Shown here: positions 11,784 through 22,703 of the stretch, in pieces
How positions within the stretch are numbered: position 1 is the stretch's first letter
Layout of the letters: each line of letters begins with the position of its first letter
NCBI GenBank assembly: GCA_021399435.1
Contig: JAJTUP010000148.1
Location: 1-64,000, forward strand
Direction of reading: 5' to 3'
DNA: 64,000 bases
From: Diaporthe sp. PMI_573
Taxonomy: Eukaryota; Ascomycota; Sordariomycetes; Diaporthales; Diaporthaceae
Program-made: the position numbers and the translations under genes
Notes under the pieces: model-generated
Seen by the model: the letters and a program-made list of their open reading frames with translations, nothing else
Databases searched by the model: none
What the model was told of the DNA's origin: nothing

Positions 11784-13115
11784 GTGCAACATCGCTGGAT
11801 GGCCCCACAGACGAGGTTGCAAGCAGCCATGGCAGATCAGCAACACCAAGCCCAGCAGAGTGCTGTCCCGGGCCCAGTACGCGGCACCGGCGAAGCCGCA
11901 GCCCCAGAAGCTGGCGGCACCATTGCAGCTCTAGGCACCGACGACGCCGTCGCACGGGTGCCCTACGCTGGCAATGGTGGGTCCAACGTGGACCCCCTTG
12001 GGCTCCGAACAGGAGCAACCTCTCCCTAGAACAGTCACTGGGCCGATGCCAATGAGGGCAGAGAGAGGGAGCGGCGTTCCCCTTACGCAGAGGGAAGCCC
12101 CGGCTCTGTGAGTCTCGTCACAGCTGCCAAAGTGAAGTGGCCAAGCTTCAAGATGCCTAAGGAACACCACCTTTCAGGCGCTAATATGTATCTATCATGG
12201 GCGTCGACATGGAAGTCAGTCCTCCAGTCAAGCGGGATCCCAATCGGAATGCCCCGTTAGCAGCTGATCCTTGACGAGCTGCTTGATTCCACTCTCAACT
12301 GGAAGCTACGGGAGACTATGTTAGCAGCAGTCCTGATGTCGATGGAGACTACAACGTCTAGTCTCAAGATTTGGCATGTACTGAAGGCACTATACAAGCC
12401 TTCAGGCCTAGCGAACAAGATTATTCTGATGAATATCTTGGATACCCACGAGCTAGGGAAGGATGCTACCGAGTACTGTACGAGGTTCTAGCAGACGAAC
12501 GCTGAACTGATCAGTCGTGGTATCGTCTATGATTCGCTGACGGTTGCTCTGAAGTTCATTAAAGGAACTGAGAAGAAGCAGCCCGAATGGGTGCTGCGAT
12601 AGCGACAAGCCCTACGCATATACGGGGCGAATCTCTCCTTAGAGGTCCTGATCAGTGATCTCGTAGATGAGATGGCTATTCAAAAGCCAAGAAAAGCCGC
12701 TGGCACGAGCCATGTGCAAACGAGTGGACAGCGCCCCGAAGGCGCTCCAAACGTTGTCTGCCACTATTGTGGGAAACGTGGCCACTATGAGAGGGACTGT
12801 AGAAAGAAGAAGCAAGACCTCGACAATGGTATCGAGAAGCCATCCCTCACAGGGCCAAACTCAAACAATTCATCTATCCGGCGTGGCCCGGGTAGGGGCT
12901 GGGGACGAGGTGGTCATCAGCAAGGGGGATCCAACGCCCACACTTCTGATCAGTACCAGCAATTCGTCGCCTGGCAGAAGGCGCAGGCACAACAGACTGT
13001 CGCCGCTCCTCCACCGCCACCAGGGCTCGGAGGGAGCAACGCCGCCGTCAACGCCACGGCGGGCCCAGCGTGGGCAGATATCGTCAAGACCTGGGACGAC
13101 TATCTACTGTGGTGA
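11784..13115 (+). pseudogene. Ty1/copia Gag polyprotein relic with CCHC zinc knuckle
   Basis: A single frame of about 443 codons, broken by four TAG stops (first at 12027), reads as a copia Gag. A Gln/Ala-rich N-terminus is followed by a UBN2-type region: KEHHLSGANMYLSW, LNWKLRETMLAA, SLKIWHVLKALYKPS and NILDTHELGKDATEYC. A zinc knuckle CHYCGKRGHYERDC (about 12762-12803, C-x2-C-x4-H-x4-C) follows, then a Gly/Arg/Gln-rich tail. Gag packages element RNA in cytoplasmic particles. Protease, integrase and reverse transcriptase are not found downstream, so the copy is truncated. The DNA is not AT-rich; TAG-only stops point to light RIP. Confidence 0.8.
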
Positions 13116-13608
13116 CGACCATGTCCTTATATGTTCAGACCCTTGAGCTGCATGGGTGGATAGGACGCCGATAAAGCCCTGGCCGTCTACACTACCCTCA
13201 TACACAGAGACCGAGTATATATTGGCGGTGCTGGACCCTAGCCAGATGGCCTGTCTCAGCACCTATCCTGATTTATTGTAGAAGAGCTAGCCAGGATCTA
13301 GCCAATATTTGAAACTTGCAAGGGGTGACTCATCGCGAGCTGGGAGAACATGGGAAACCGGGGTCTGCAAAATGCACGCCACAGCAGCCTGGGGTAAATT
13401 CAGCGGAAAGATGGAATACCTAGGACGAGGATCCAATCCATCGGGGAGTTTCTATTTTTGGGACTTCCGCTTGAACTATACTCTACTCGACTGGCGTAGA
13501 ACATTTTGGACCCGTCAGGTACTCGCCATGCTTCCACAACCTTCCCAAATAACCAGAACGTGATTGATGAGACTCGATATCATTCTCCCGACTCCTAAGA
13601 ATAATCTG
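13116..13608. other. segment after the copia gag relic
   Basis: An 84-codon ORF (13309-13563 plus) has no recognisable motif. It may be remains of the copia element beyond Gag. Confidence 0.35.
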
Positions 13609-14028
13609 TTACAACCCCAGTTGAGCAACAGAAAGAGCTACAGCCCGTTGTAGCCGAGCGAATGTCTTGGCTCGTTCCTCCTCCTCGGCCTGGAAGTACT
13701 TGACGAGGTCCAGCTTCCGCTTAATGATGTCTCCAAACTCATCTTTGTAGCCATGTTGTTCGTTAAAAGGTTGTAATAATTGGACCTGCTCCATCATAAC
13801 TGTAAGTGCAGCCTTGGCCTGGCTTAGTATCTGAGCCGTTTGTGGCACTTGGCCGTCCGACGTGAGGATAGCTTCGGCAACTGTCTTAACCTGAGAGGCG
13901 GAATCCTGGCTGACGTTGCTAGACTCGATACGAGGTCGTGCAGCAAGGCAGGAGCTCGTGACCTCTTGCGCGTCTGAGCGCGGGGTGGGGTTGGCGCCGT
14001 CTGGATTTGCGGTCGAAATTGGAGCCAT
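13609..14028 (-). CDS. hypothetical 139-aa protein, helical
   Basis: The ORF runs from ATG 14028 to TAA 13609 with no internal stop. The first 45 residues are Pro/Ser/Thr-rich and probably disordered. Residues about 45-139 are Ala/Gln/Glu-rich and could form helices or a coiled coil (KAALTVMMEQVQLLQ; FQAEEEERAKTFARLQRAVA). I do not recognise the family. It is divergent from the hAT fragment that starts 110 bases away and could be a host gene or a transposon-borne ORF. No signal peptide or membrane segment is seen. Confidence 0.35.
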   Translation of the reverse strand: MAPISTANPDGANPTPRSDAQEVTSSCLAARPRIESSNVSQDSASQVKTVAEAILTSDGQVPQTAQILSQAKAALTVMMEQVQLLQPFNEQHGYKDEFGDIIKRKLDLVKYFQAEEEERAKTFARLQRAVALSVAQLGL

Positions 14029-14138
14029 TTTCCAACAGTCAGGGGATCAGTCGAGGTCAAGTTGTGTACTGTATTTGATTTGCAGAGTATTTTGATACAG
14101 TACCTCAACCGCAGAAGTACCCGGGGCCAGCAGCGGCG

Positions 14139-14501
14139 ATGCCACTACAGGCCGAGCTTGATCAGTATCTGTCAGAGCCACCGGTTGAAAACATCGCATA
14201 CAAAGCTGACCCAATTGGTTGGTGGAGGGACGTCAGCGTTGTGCGTTTTCCTCGGCTATCTTATATGGCTGTTGACTTTCTTACTATTGCATCGTTGTCT
14301 GCAGAAACGGAGAGAGACTTTAGCAGTTGCGGGAGGATGGTAACACCACTCAGGTCCCGCCTACGGCGGCATATTGTGGCCATGGCTCAGTGCCTTCGTT
14401 CCTGGAGCAAAGCCGGTATTTATCAGCCGACTCTTCCTTTTAGTCTCCTTGAAGGGGATAATAGGGACCGCGTCGAGACTATTTTGGTCTTCGCCGTATG
14501 A
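14139..14501 (+). pseudogene. hAT transposase C-terminal dimerisation domain fragment
   Basis: The 120-codon ORF contains WWRDVSVVRFPRLSYMAVDFL, then SLSAETERDFSSCGRMVTPL and RLRRHIVAMAQCLRSW. This is the classic hAT C-terminal block (P-x-L-S-x-x-A-x-D-x-L, S-A-x-x-E-R-x-F-S). The catalytic N-terminal two thirds are missing. Base composition is balanced and the frame is open, so this copy is little affected by RIP. Confidence 0.85.
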
Positions 14502-14788
14502 CTGATTGCCCTACTCTTGGGCTACTTGTGTCGACAGTCTATGGCGCCGAAGCAGTCTCGCTAGCCTCGTCTATATGGCTGTTACAAGGCTGTCAATGTT
14601 TTTTGGGCCACGTGCCACAATCGTATTCTGAACCTACTGTTATCGGCATTGTTTTTTCTTTTAAACGCTGGGTGTTTAAGCGTTTACCACTGTATGAAGG
14701 GACCGCCTACATACTGCTTAAGAAGCATATCGACTGCTCGCCATGAATTAATCCTGAATCGTCGAAATCCGAGTTGCCTAGAGGTACA

Positions 14789-15520
14789 TCAAAGGAGTCT
14801 TGGTCTCCATGTTGGGAGGCTAGACCTGGATATACTTAAACTGGCTTCATGCGATAAGGAAAGGCAGCAAGATTGTATTCGAAAGCCCGTTCCTAGCAGT
14901 CGCAGTATAATACAAGACTGCTGCGTGGGGTCAAGGCCAACATAACCAACTGCCCTCGGCAGAGAAGGCTGGTTGATTTCGAAAACTACCTTCGCAAGGG
15001 CGATTGGAGGCGTACAGTCGGGCTTGATTCCCACATATGGCTGTGGAACCTCGGACAGTGTCAGAGGTTCGTTTAGAGGTAGCCGCGACCTCGTGAAGTG
15101 CATCAGTTCACTCTTGGCTGCGTTGAAGCACATTCCCCTTTCCTCTGCCTATTGTTCGCAGGCTCCCCATGCCTCTTCAAGAGCCCTCCGGTTCTGCTTA
15201 ACCGTCTTGTGGCAGGCCAATAGGTTGGTATCGTCAGCAAAGCCTACCACAACTACCCCGAGGACTCCGCTAAGCCTCTGATAAAGCACTGCGATATAGA
15301 TAAGAAAGAGTATAGGGGATAGTGGTGAGCCCTGTGGTACCCCTGCCGTGACCCGGAAAGCCTCTGAACTGCGGCCATCAAAGCTTAGTCGCGTAGACCT
15401 CCCGGTAAGAAAGGAGTGGACCGCCATCTTGACCGCCAACAGATGTTTCCGGCTGTGACTTTCCAGGTTAAGGCTTTCCTTCCGGCCACTTTGTCTTTTC
15501 AAACCGGATTGTAATCTCAT
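14789..15520 (-). pseudogene. LINE (Tad/I-like non-LTR) reverse transcriptase fragment
   Basis: The minus strand at 15520-15149 reads as part of a LINE reverse transcriptase. It includes RSTRLSFDGRSSEAFRVTAG, VPQGSPLSPILFLIYIA and GFADDTNLLA, that is RT motif B and the F-A-D-D active site. After a stop the frame shifts and goes on as FNAAKSELMHFTRSR (from about 15133), which follows the active site in these elements. Similarity then fades. The endonuclease, the upstream RT motifs and the RNase H end are missing. An intact protein would copy element RNA at a nicked chromosomal site. Confidence 0.85.
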
Positions 15521-16650
15521 TTCTATAACTCATTTTCGCTTTTTCCGATAGCATTGGTAGGTCCAAGTGACCTTGTCCATAAAGAGCGTGCCCAGGGAAT
15601 CAGGGCCTTTGAGTTATAATGGGCCAGCTAAGCCGAGAGGTACTCTAGTGAATCCGATACAATTCTCGATCCTTATGTCCCTAAGCAACTCAGGTGCAGT
15701 CAAAGAATCTCCAATCTTGTGGCCCAAGATCGAATAGCGAATGCCTTCTAAGAGGTCGTCTGCCTACAGACCTCGCAGGTGCCTCCACTCGCGCTCCTCT
15801 GTCCATCCTTAACAATACCTTTATCATATGTCAGTTCCAAATTTCTTCACATTTTTTATAGGCTGTTGCACTGTTGAATGCGCAATAGGGCCAGAAGTTC
15901 AGGGCAATTCTTTAACTGAAGAATTTACCGGTGTAATACTGCCGATCCTAAAGGGTGGTACTAAGGGCTCAGAGGTGTACGCGATGTTATGCATTCCGAG
16001 ATTATCAATAGTATTAAAGGAGAAGTTATACCGAGAGAAGTCCAAATAAATACTTGTTGGCCTGTCGCGAGTAAACGCATAGAGAGGAATGGCCTCCTTT
16101 CTTCCGACATCTGGCTTGGGGATTGTTACTAGGAGTTGTGACTGATGTTGTTGCTCTCCACGTTTGCGTTGGCGTTTCAGCTGTGTAAGCTTCTTTTTCT
16201 TCTTCTTCTTCTTCTTCTCCTCTTTGTCTCTTAAGTCCCTTCCCATAGACTCTACGTCCATGTCTTTAAACTGTAGCGTGACTATCATCGGTGGGAAGAA
16301 AGAAAGAAAAGGTGAAGGGCCGGGTGTGAAGTGGCCGTTGTAAAAGTGGCGGAAAGAGGGCTTTATATCTTTCCTGGTACAATCCACCTGTTAACTGATT
16401 CCACATAGGGGAAATGGCTGTGCAGGTTCCCTGCCCTCTACATTGCTTGCTACCTATAGGTGTCGACTTCACAACGTGCCGCTTGCAGGCCCTAATACTG
16501 CATATTATGGCATATGGTCCCGGCCTCTACGTCAAGGATATCACCATCGAGTCCTACGCTCTATTCGAGGCCAACAACATCGCTCAAGCTAAGTGCAATC
16601 CGTATATGTGCTCTTTTAAAGCCGTGGGCGGTCCCTTCATATAATAGTAA
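15521..16650. other. unassigned segment with a (TTC)n tract
   Basis: A TTC/CTT microsatellite at about 16190-16225 makes a poly-Lys run in a minus-strand frame (15899-16387) that has no other recognisable feature. A plus-strand ORF (16414-16644) is also unrecognised. No gene is called. Confidence 0.4.
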
Positions 16651-16689
16651 ATAGATTAGATTTAATTATTAACAAAAGTATTATTCTAC

Positions 16690-17290
16690 TTATCCGTAGA
16701 GATCTATCCCTTTACCGTCTACCTATACTTCGACTTCTTTCTAAGCTTTAACTCTTTTTGGTGCTCCACATCTACATTATGCAATACTTATAGTTTTGGT
16801 CTGGTCTTAATCTTCTCCTCCTCTATTATGTTATTAAACATTACTAGATCCTCCAGCCTCGAGTCTTTGGTATTATTAGGTTCCAGGGTATTAAGGATAA
16901 TATAGGGTTCCGTCTATAATGAGCTAAAATCGATAACCTTTCTATTAATAAAATTATCCACCCTAATATCCCTGTTATATATCTACAACTCGTTAAGCTT
17001 TCTCACCCTTAACAGCGCTACCCGGATGTTTCTCGAGTTAATAGTTATATGTAAAGGCGCCAGGTCCTTTACAATTGCTCAGACCCAACCCCCTCTATCT
17101 AGTGCTTACTGGAGCTTAGTATCTAGGACTTCTATCCTAAGGTCGAGCCCTATATACTCTAGTATCCTCATGTCTTTATCTCCAAGATAGATATATTTAT
17201 GGCATTTTACTACTGATTAGTCCTTAATTTCCAGCCTCTCATTATCTTCTTTAATACGGCTATAAGCCCGATACTCTATAAAAAATAGAT
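16690..17290 (-). pseudogene. RIPed unknown ORF
   Basis: Reading the minus strand from about 17285 to 16700 gives one long frame interrupted only by about seven stops, several of them TAG. It is rich in charged residues (for example DMRILEYIGLDLRIEVLDTK and VRKLNEL). The persistence of one frame and the nature of the stops point to a RIPed coding sequence, probably from a transposon. I do not recognise the family. Confidence 0.4.
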
Positions 17291-17461
17291 CTATATAATA
17301 AATAACCCTTTTTAAGGATATAGAATTCCTAAGGTAGACTCCCTAGTAGTACTTTGTACTGTAAGGATGGAAAAACTTAAACTAAGATACAGAGGTCAGT
17401 TATAAAAGCGGATATCACGGAACTGCGGCTGGCTCACAACTTTCAAAGCATACACCCGGGA

Positions 17462-18145
17462 TTGGATCTTTACCTCAAACACATAGCCATCGGTTTCCGG
17501 CATCCCCGTTCGGTCGCCATCCAGTCTCCTTCCCCACTCTTACCATTGAACAGTATAAAATACAATCCTCGCTACTACGAAAAAGGTCGGGATTACATTT
17601 CCGTTATCTCAGTCATTTTTCGGAATTTGAATGGCCAGCAACAAGTGCTTTTACTCAATGTCGGCGATCGCCTCAATCACTGGGATTTCCCCGGCAGCGC
17701 CCCCAAAGCCAGGGAATCAATGGATTCGGCGCTGGAACGCATAGTGCAGGAAGAAACAGGACTGACAGTATCCCGCATTGTCGACTTCGTTGGCGATCAT
17801 AGATTTCGTGCTCCCTGGTATACTATATTTCAAAAACGTCAGAGACTTCTATTTATTGTGGAGACCAACGATCATGACATTATGCTCAATACGAAGAAGC
17901 ATAGCGCATTCTGCTGGGCGGATTGGTCCCGGGTGTTTTGGATGTTCAATAGAGTGACAAAAGTGAAGGATATCGAGATGGCAGGGAATGAGGTCATACC
18001 TAGGGAAGATCAGTGGTTTCTAGGGAGACTTGCACACCGCACTCTGCGGCTGAGCGACCTCCTTCAGTTAGCATTTGAGCGAGCAGCTCAGTCAGGACGA
18101 GAACCGTGCTATAAAGGGATACCCCACCACGCACGCCTGTTGTGA
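17462..18145 (+). CDS. Nudix-domain protein, 5' end unresolved
   Basis: An open frame of 227 codons runs to TGA 18145. It contains a Nudix fold: DYISVISVIF, a strand ending in WDFPGSA, and a helix-loop ARESMDSALERIVQEETGLT (about residues 83-102). The box keeps R93, the E97-E98 pair and G100, but the Glu usually next to the Arg is Ile and one extra residue follows the first Gly. Metal binding through the E-E pair is still possible; catalytic strength is doubtful. Intact relatives cleave nucleoside diphosphates linked to other groups. There is no ATG before the Nudix box, so a first exon must lie upstream or the gene is broken; an ATG at 17370 is one unproven candidate. No signal peptide is seen. 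Domain call is solid. Confidence 0.65.
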   Translation: MDLYLKHIAIGFRHPRSVAIQSPSPLLPLNSIKYNPRYYEKGRDYISVISVIFRNLNGQQQVLLLNVGDRLNHWDFPGSAPKARESMDSALERIVQEETGLTVSRIVDFVGDHRFRAPWYTIFQKRQRLLFIVETNDHDIMLNTKKHSAFCWADWSRVFWMFNRVTKVKDIEMAGNEVIPREDQWFLGRLAHRTLRLSDLLQLAFERAAQSGREPCYKGIPHHARLL

Positions 18146-18440
18146 CTCTGCAATACCACGATCTTCTGTTGATCATTTGCGCATACAGGGTAGATCGAAA
18201 CGAGTGTCCGCCTGAGTTTGTTTGTAAAAGAAATAGTAAGGACTAACCTCGTGCGCCACCTATGGCTTATACTGTGTGTAGACAGTGAGTCAGATACACC
18301 TAATTAAGCCACAAACGTTTACCCACGGCGCCCACATAAGCAAACGTTTGCCCACGGCGCCCACGGAAGCCAAATAAAGCACTATTAGACCCATTTAAGC
18401 CACACGAAGCCGTCGTCGCCCTCGTCTAACTCAGCCTTTA
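18146..18440. other. spacer with a short tandem duplication
   Basis: Two adjacent copies of a roughly 30-base unit, aaacgttt(a/g)cccacggcgc followed by ccac, lie at about 18312-18370. No gene is seen. Confidence 0.5.
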
Positions 18441-19745
18441 GGTTCTCATAGGTATCATATCCATCATTGAAGAGTTTCAGAAAGTCAGGAGGATTGGAAA
18501 GTGCTGGTTGACGATGATTTGTGGTGGTGATGTTGGTGTTGACAATCGGTCAGCCACTGCGCCTCGAGGTCCGAGTAGTCAGGCACGTATCCCATCGCTA
18601 CAACGACCTAGGTTTGATTTCTGATCGGACAGGATATGTCTTTGATGTCGAATTGATCGATTCCGCAAAGCGTTTAATCGATATGATACCTGCCGCGAAA
18701 CACAGAGTCCTGCCAACACTTTTCATACTAAATATAAACGATGTTTGACGCCAGTATCCTTGACTTTTATTTAAATGGGAATGGGCACATACTCTCGGTA
18801 AACACTCTTCTCTGGCTGATCCTTGTGCCTGGTGAGTGCCACGTTGGCGATTGTTGACGTATCGCCGCTCTAGGTAGTATGATTCGTCTGTGCCCTTGTG
18901 TTGTTGTAGGTATTGGCTGGTCGATGATCTCTTCACGCTTAGGTCTAGCGATGATCGTAGATCGTGAAAGAGTCTCTCGCATGGTGCCGCCGGGATGAAC
19001 AATGCGTGCTCCAGCTCGGGTACGCCTGCACAAGCACGAATAACGGTGGTGCGAAGCATCTCGTCGCTTTGATACTCGGCGCCCAGCGCCTTCTGGCACA
19101 ATTGCAGCCTGTCGAGAAGCTTCTCAAGGACTCCACGAAGAGTCTTGCCGCTATTCTCCTTATCGTTGCGCACCGTCGCGAAGGTGGTGTTGGTCCAGTC
19201 ATGATAGTACTGCCGGCGGTTGGTTTCGGTGACGAAGTGATCGGTCAGCTTACTATACGCCTGCTGGAAGGTATCGTCGATGTCAACGTGCGATATGTAA
19301 TAGTCTTGGGCTCTTCTGGAGAGAATTCTCGGAAAGACCGCCCAAAACTGGTACGGTGTGACGTCGCAGAAGTAGCAGATGTTAAGGAGGACCTTCAGTT
19401 TATCGTCAAGAAGATCGTAGGGTTCCCCAGACCATCTCGACTGGTTGCCCCAGGTCTTCGTGAAGATCATCTTCTTCTGAGGGTCTAGCTTGTCGTTGTC
19501 ATAGTGGCGAGGAGGAAGGTGCTTGTATGGGTCGTAGGGGATATCTGGCGCTGAAATAGGGAGCGGCGTTCCCGCCGGATATCGCTGGTGTGGGTACGTC
19601 TGGTTCCTTTCTTGCCTCAGGGCCGTGCCCGCCGGGGAAGGAAACGTCTGGCGGCGTGCCTCCGGAAGTGCCGTCTGACGATAGTGGTCCGGTGGGTTCT
19701 CGTTGGCCGGAACCACGGAGGAAAAATCCCTCCGTTCTATATAAA
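18441..19745 (-). pseudogene. fungal LTR-retrotransposon Gag-like protein, 3' end frameshifted
   Basis: The minus-strand frame 19745-18598 has no ATG at its head; it can be followed upstream to about 19745. A Pro/Arg/Gln-rich N-terminus is followed by a Gag core: FTKTWGNQSRWSGEPYDLLD, DKLKVLLNICYFCDV, FPRILSRRAQDYYISH and QAYSKLTDHFVTETNRRQYY. A long helical part follows, LRGVLEKLLDRLQLCQKALG and DEMLRTTVIRACAGVPELEH. This matches Gag proteins common in Pezizomycotina. The expected zinc knuckle is scrambled: near 18760-18700 the frame appears to shift. GC-balanced, few stops. No pol region is adjacent, so it is a solitary gag relic. Confidence 0.7.
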
Positions 19746-20220
19746 GCCTGACTCTAAGAATTTGAGCATTTCATATCAACAAGCAACGTCTACAAGGTTG
19801 ATCGCAGGGTCTATCAGCAGCGAATATCTTGGAAATGAGGAAGGGATTTGACTACAGAAAACCACTAAAGAGCTTTGTATCATTGAGCGAGAGAAAGCAG
19901 TTCACCCTCCGTTGTCGAGGTTGCAACCGTGTCTTGTTTGTTTGCTCTCCATCCGATCAAGCCACCAAACGGCATTCAGTGCCTCATTAAATCACATCGT
20001 ACACAACCTTTAAGCCAATTTGTTAGGCTTAAACAGTTTCTGGATAGATATGCGCGTTTGATTGCGTTTACACTTACAGGTAATCATGCAAGAATAGCCC
20101 TGCCTTTGCATTAGTCTTTAATAAGGTTGTCCAATCAGCAATAACTGGATGTTCTATCACATCCCCGTTGTCACGCGTTATATTGCAATATGTCAGCTGT
20201 TGCCATTTTTGGTTTTCTCG
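19746..20220. other. unassigned segment
   Basis: One 61-codon plus-strand ORF (19929-20114) and no recognisable motif. A small TATATAAAG box occurs at about 19738-19746. Confidence 0.35.
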
Positions 20221-20233
20221 GTGATTCTAACTC

Positions 20234-20570
20234 CTACTCATCGAATAGACATTCGGTGCCACAGTCGTCTTTCTGACTCTCCTCGTCGCCATCTGGCTTG
20301 GGCAGATGTGATCCCATATTGGAAATAGGTTGATCAGGGCACTCGTCTTGAAGTTTCTGCATTTTCTCATTCGAGACCTCGCTGATGGCTGAAATTTCGT
20401 CGTAGTTGCTGATGCCCTGACGTGCGCCGTAATGTCCGTATCCGCCAAGTCCATCTCCTGAGGTACTATCGCCCCACTTGGACAATTTGTAGCAGGCTTG
20501 GACAAAGTCAGGGTAGTTCTCTGGGAGAACGAGTTGAACAGCCAGCTTGCTCTCGATTGACGGCTGAAGT
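20234..20570 (-). pseudogene. unidentified acidic ORF fragment
   Basis: The minus-strand frame is open from about 20555 to 20234. It begins within SIESKLAVQLVLPENYPDFV, passes ACYKLSKWGD and ends in an acidic tail (EESQKDDCGTECLFDE). The first part has the feel of a retrotransposon Gag, but no diagnostic motif is present. It lies on the same strand as, and downstream of, the Gag-like ORF at 18.4-19.7 kb. Confidence 0.3.
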
Positions 20571-21249
20571 CCTCAACTTTTATTTAAATTTTTAAAAAAA
20601 GAAAGTTTTAAGAAGTATAAGATAAAGAGAATCTATTAAGATTAACTTTTATAGGTTTTAGGAAAAAAGGTTTTGTTATTATAGGATTGTAATGATGTAG
20701 AATCACACGTGAGTGTGTGGGCGGGGGGTGATGGGGGGACGCAAGGATCTCACTATCTTGGACCTGGGTCTCTTGAACAGTTGTAGAGCAGCCCAGCAAG
20801 ATACCATAACCATTTCAACGACGGTAGCCGAGCTGATGGGGGGGAATATGCTAAAAAGGAGCTTATGGCAACTTGGATCGCGGTATTGTGGAACTGTCCG
20901 GGAAGAGTAGCGGAATACAGTACCTGCCTTAGACTCTCGTTAAAAAAACCATGAAGGGACCACAAAAGTTCGTACTTTTGAGGCTTTGGTACTTTTAACG
21001 CGCAGGACCTCTGTTAGGTACTCAGACTGTGTCATGGCTGTTTCGGTTAAGTACAGGTACTTCTAAAAAATATTGGTTACTCGTTACCATCTTTACAAGC
21101 AATGTGACTAAAGTCACTGATTTCAGATCCATATCTTATGAGGGTATCCTTATTGTTTTGTCCAAGCGAAGACTCTCATGAACAATGCTTGTAAATGTAT
21201 GCTTGACTTTTTTACCCAGCATCTGCATAATCAAAAAAAGGTCTAGGCT
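20571..21249. other. AT-rich spacer without a recognised gene
   Basis: A/T-rich runs at 20580-20700, then mixed sequence. ORFs on both strands at 20713-20965 are shadows of each other with no motif. Confidence 0.4.
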
Positions 21250-21480
21250 TTGTTTTCCTGTAGCAACCTGCGGGGATACTTCGACCCATATATCCAAAAG
21301 GTGTGGGACAAGTACTCGGAGGCTAATCTAACAGTCGACACCCAGATCAATGATTACGGGCCGATGGTGACCTCTCGGGGGGCTCGTCTCGGTGGGGTTG
21401 GTTTTGTAGACCTATGAAGATGGGGTTGTGACTTGCAATTTCAGATCATTCCGGATCAGCACCACCGCCCTATTGCACCT
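21250..21480 (+). pseudogene. GH64-like beta-1,3-glucanase fragment
   Basis: A plus-strand frame at about 21263-21416 reads NLRGYFDPYIQKVWDKYSEA followed by NLTVDTQINDYGPMVTS. This resembles the fungal GH64 (thaumatin-like) glucanase pattern, in which V-W-x-K-Y is followed by L-x-V-D-T-Q and a W/Y-G-x-V-T stretch. Downstream, in the next frame, TYEDGVVTCNF may continue it. A gtag just before CAACCTGCGG could be an intron acceptor. The rest of the catalytic domain was not found. Intact relatives are secreted and cut beta-1,3-glucan. The match is short, so the call is tentative. Confidence 0.45.
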
Positions 21481-21695
21481 ACCTGAGGGGAACATCACTC
21501 ACGAGACCAAAGCCTGCTCCCGAAGAGACACGTCTCGGTCTTTGATAGCTTACACTGCGAGCAACACTTCCCCGCTTTGAACATGCAAGTCTGAACGAAT
21601 GAGTCACTGACGCGACACTCTTTTTGTAGGTTCGACTGGCCAGGCAGGCTACGTTCAAAAGTATCCGTGCACAGTTAAGGTGAGATTCTTCCCTG

Positions 21696-22703
21696 TTGGG
21701 TTTACTAGGCCACAGATCAACGAGAAAAGGGAATTTCCACCAGGAGGAAAACACTTATGTGGTTCTGGCTCGATTAGGAGTATTTTTATATCAATATGTT
21801 ATACTACACGCCTTGTGGCTCGTCCCCACACTTGGGCAAGAGTCGGCCGAGTATGCCTACCTCCTCATCTCCCCTGAGCAGATCGCCTCTATCTCCATAG
21901 AACAATGTACAGACCCCAAAATTGCCTGCAATCTTAGGTGCGCACGTGGTACAACCCAAACGACCCGCCTGCGGTTTGTCCTTGAGAAGCCTGCGTTACT
22001 TGTCGGTCCTCGAGATTCCACAACATTCTTACACAAGGTGATGGACCAAGCTTGGGCCTATGCGTACTACCTCACAACTCAGACTGCTCTTACGGTTTAT
22101 GTTGCCGATGATGCGTTTCCCGCCGCGCAATTAATGTTGCTTTGCAGGTCAGCATCTGTGAGGGGTCGATTAAAGCCTGACAATTTGATTGGTGACATTA
22201 GCATACTCTACGAGGGCAGAGGCGGGTGTGGTGTAGAATTGGAGCAAACAGACCTACCTTTAAAATATAGTGAGGAAGTCAAAAATCCTCCACCCTATTT
22301 AAAACACTGTGGTGACTTCTCAGAGGGGCTGCCGGCTTTGAAAAAACCTTGCTTGGATCGGCCACCGGTGGGGGATATGTCAACTGTGCTGTATTTGCTC
22401 TCCCGAATGATGACTCCTATTGAAACGATGCAGGCCCGGGTTAGTCGTGTAGAACGGAAGATGGAGGTAGTGGAGGATTGCATAGAACGCGTGAAACTAG
22501 AAGTTATGGAAGAAGTGGAGGCGTGTATAGAAGAGACCGCCGCTGAACTCAGAGATGAGTGGAGCTGCTCTATTGACGACATGGTTACTGGCGTCAAGAT
22601 CGATCTGGAGGACTACGTGAGGAACGAATTACAGGATGCTCAGGAGTGTATTGTAGATAATCTGCAAGCAGGGTCATGGGCCATTACTCTGGAGAGGCCT
22701 TGA
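21696..22703 (+). CDS. fungal hypothetical protein with C-terminal acidic coiled coil; 5' end unresolved
   Basis: Open frame of 335 codons ending in TGA 22703. The frame has no ATG until about residue 115, so either an upstream exon supplies the start or the 5' end is broken; a TGA lies in frame at 21681. Conserved-looking core: TRLRFVLEKPALLVGPRDST (about 90-109), ALTVYVADDAFPAAQLMLLC (about 132-151), ISILYEGRGG (about 169-178). Residues about 238-325 form a strongly acidic helical region with repeating V-x-R-V-E and E-x-V-E-x-C-I-E patterns and many Cys at similar spacing, typical of a coiled coil. I have the impression of a fungal family of unknown function with this layout, but cannot name it. 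No signal peptide is certain. Balanced base composition suggests a real gene. Confidence 0.55.
   Translation: MGLLGHRSTRKGNFHQEENTYVVLARLGVFLYQYVILHALWLVPTLGQESAEYAYLLISPEQIASISIEQCTDPKIACNLRCARGTTQTTRLRFVLEKPALLVGPRDSTTFLHKVMDQAWAYAYYLTTQTALTVYVADDAFPAAQLMLLCRSASVRGRLKPDNLIGDISILYEGRGGCGVELEQTDLPLKYSEEVKNPPPYLKHCGDFSEGLPALKKPCLDRPPVGDMSTVLYLLSRMMTPIETMQARVSRVERKMEVVEDCIERVKLEVMEEVEACIEETAAELRDEWSCSIDDMVTGVKIDLEDYVRNELQDAQECIVDNLQAGSWAITLERP

Noticed and set aside
15899..16387. 162-codon minus ORF with a poly-Lys run
   Set aside because: The run comes from a TTC microsatellite, the frame has no family motif and its apparent start is not ATG.
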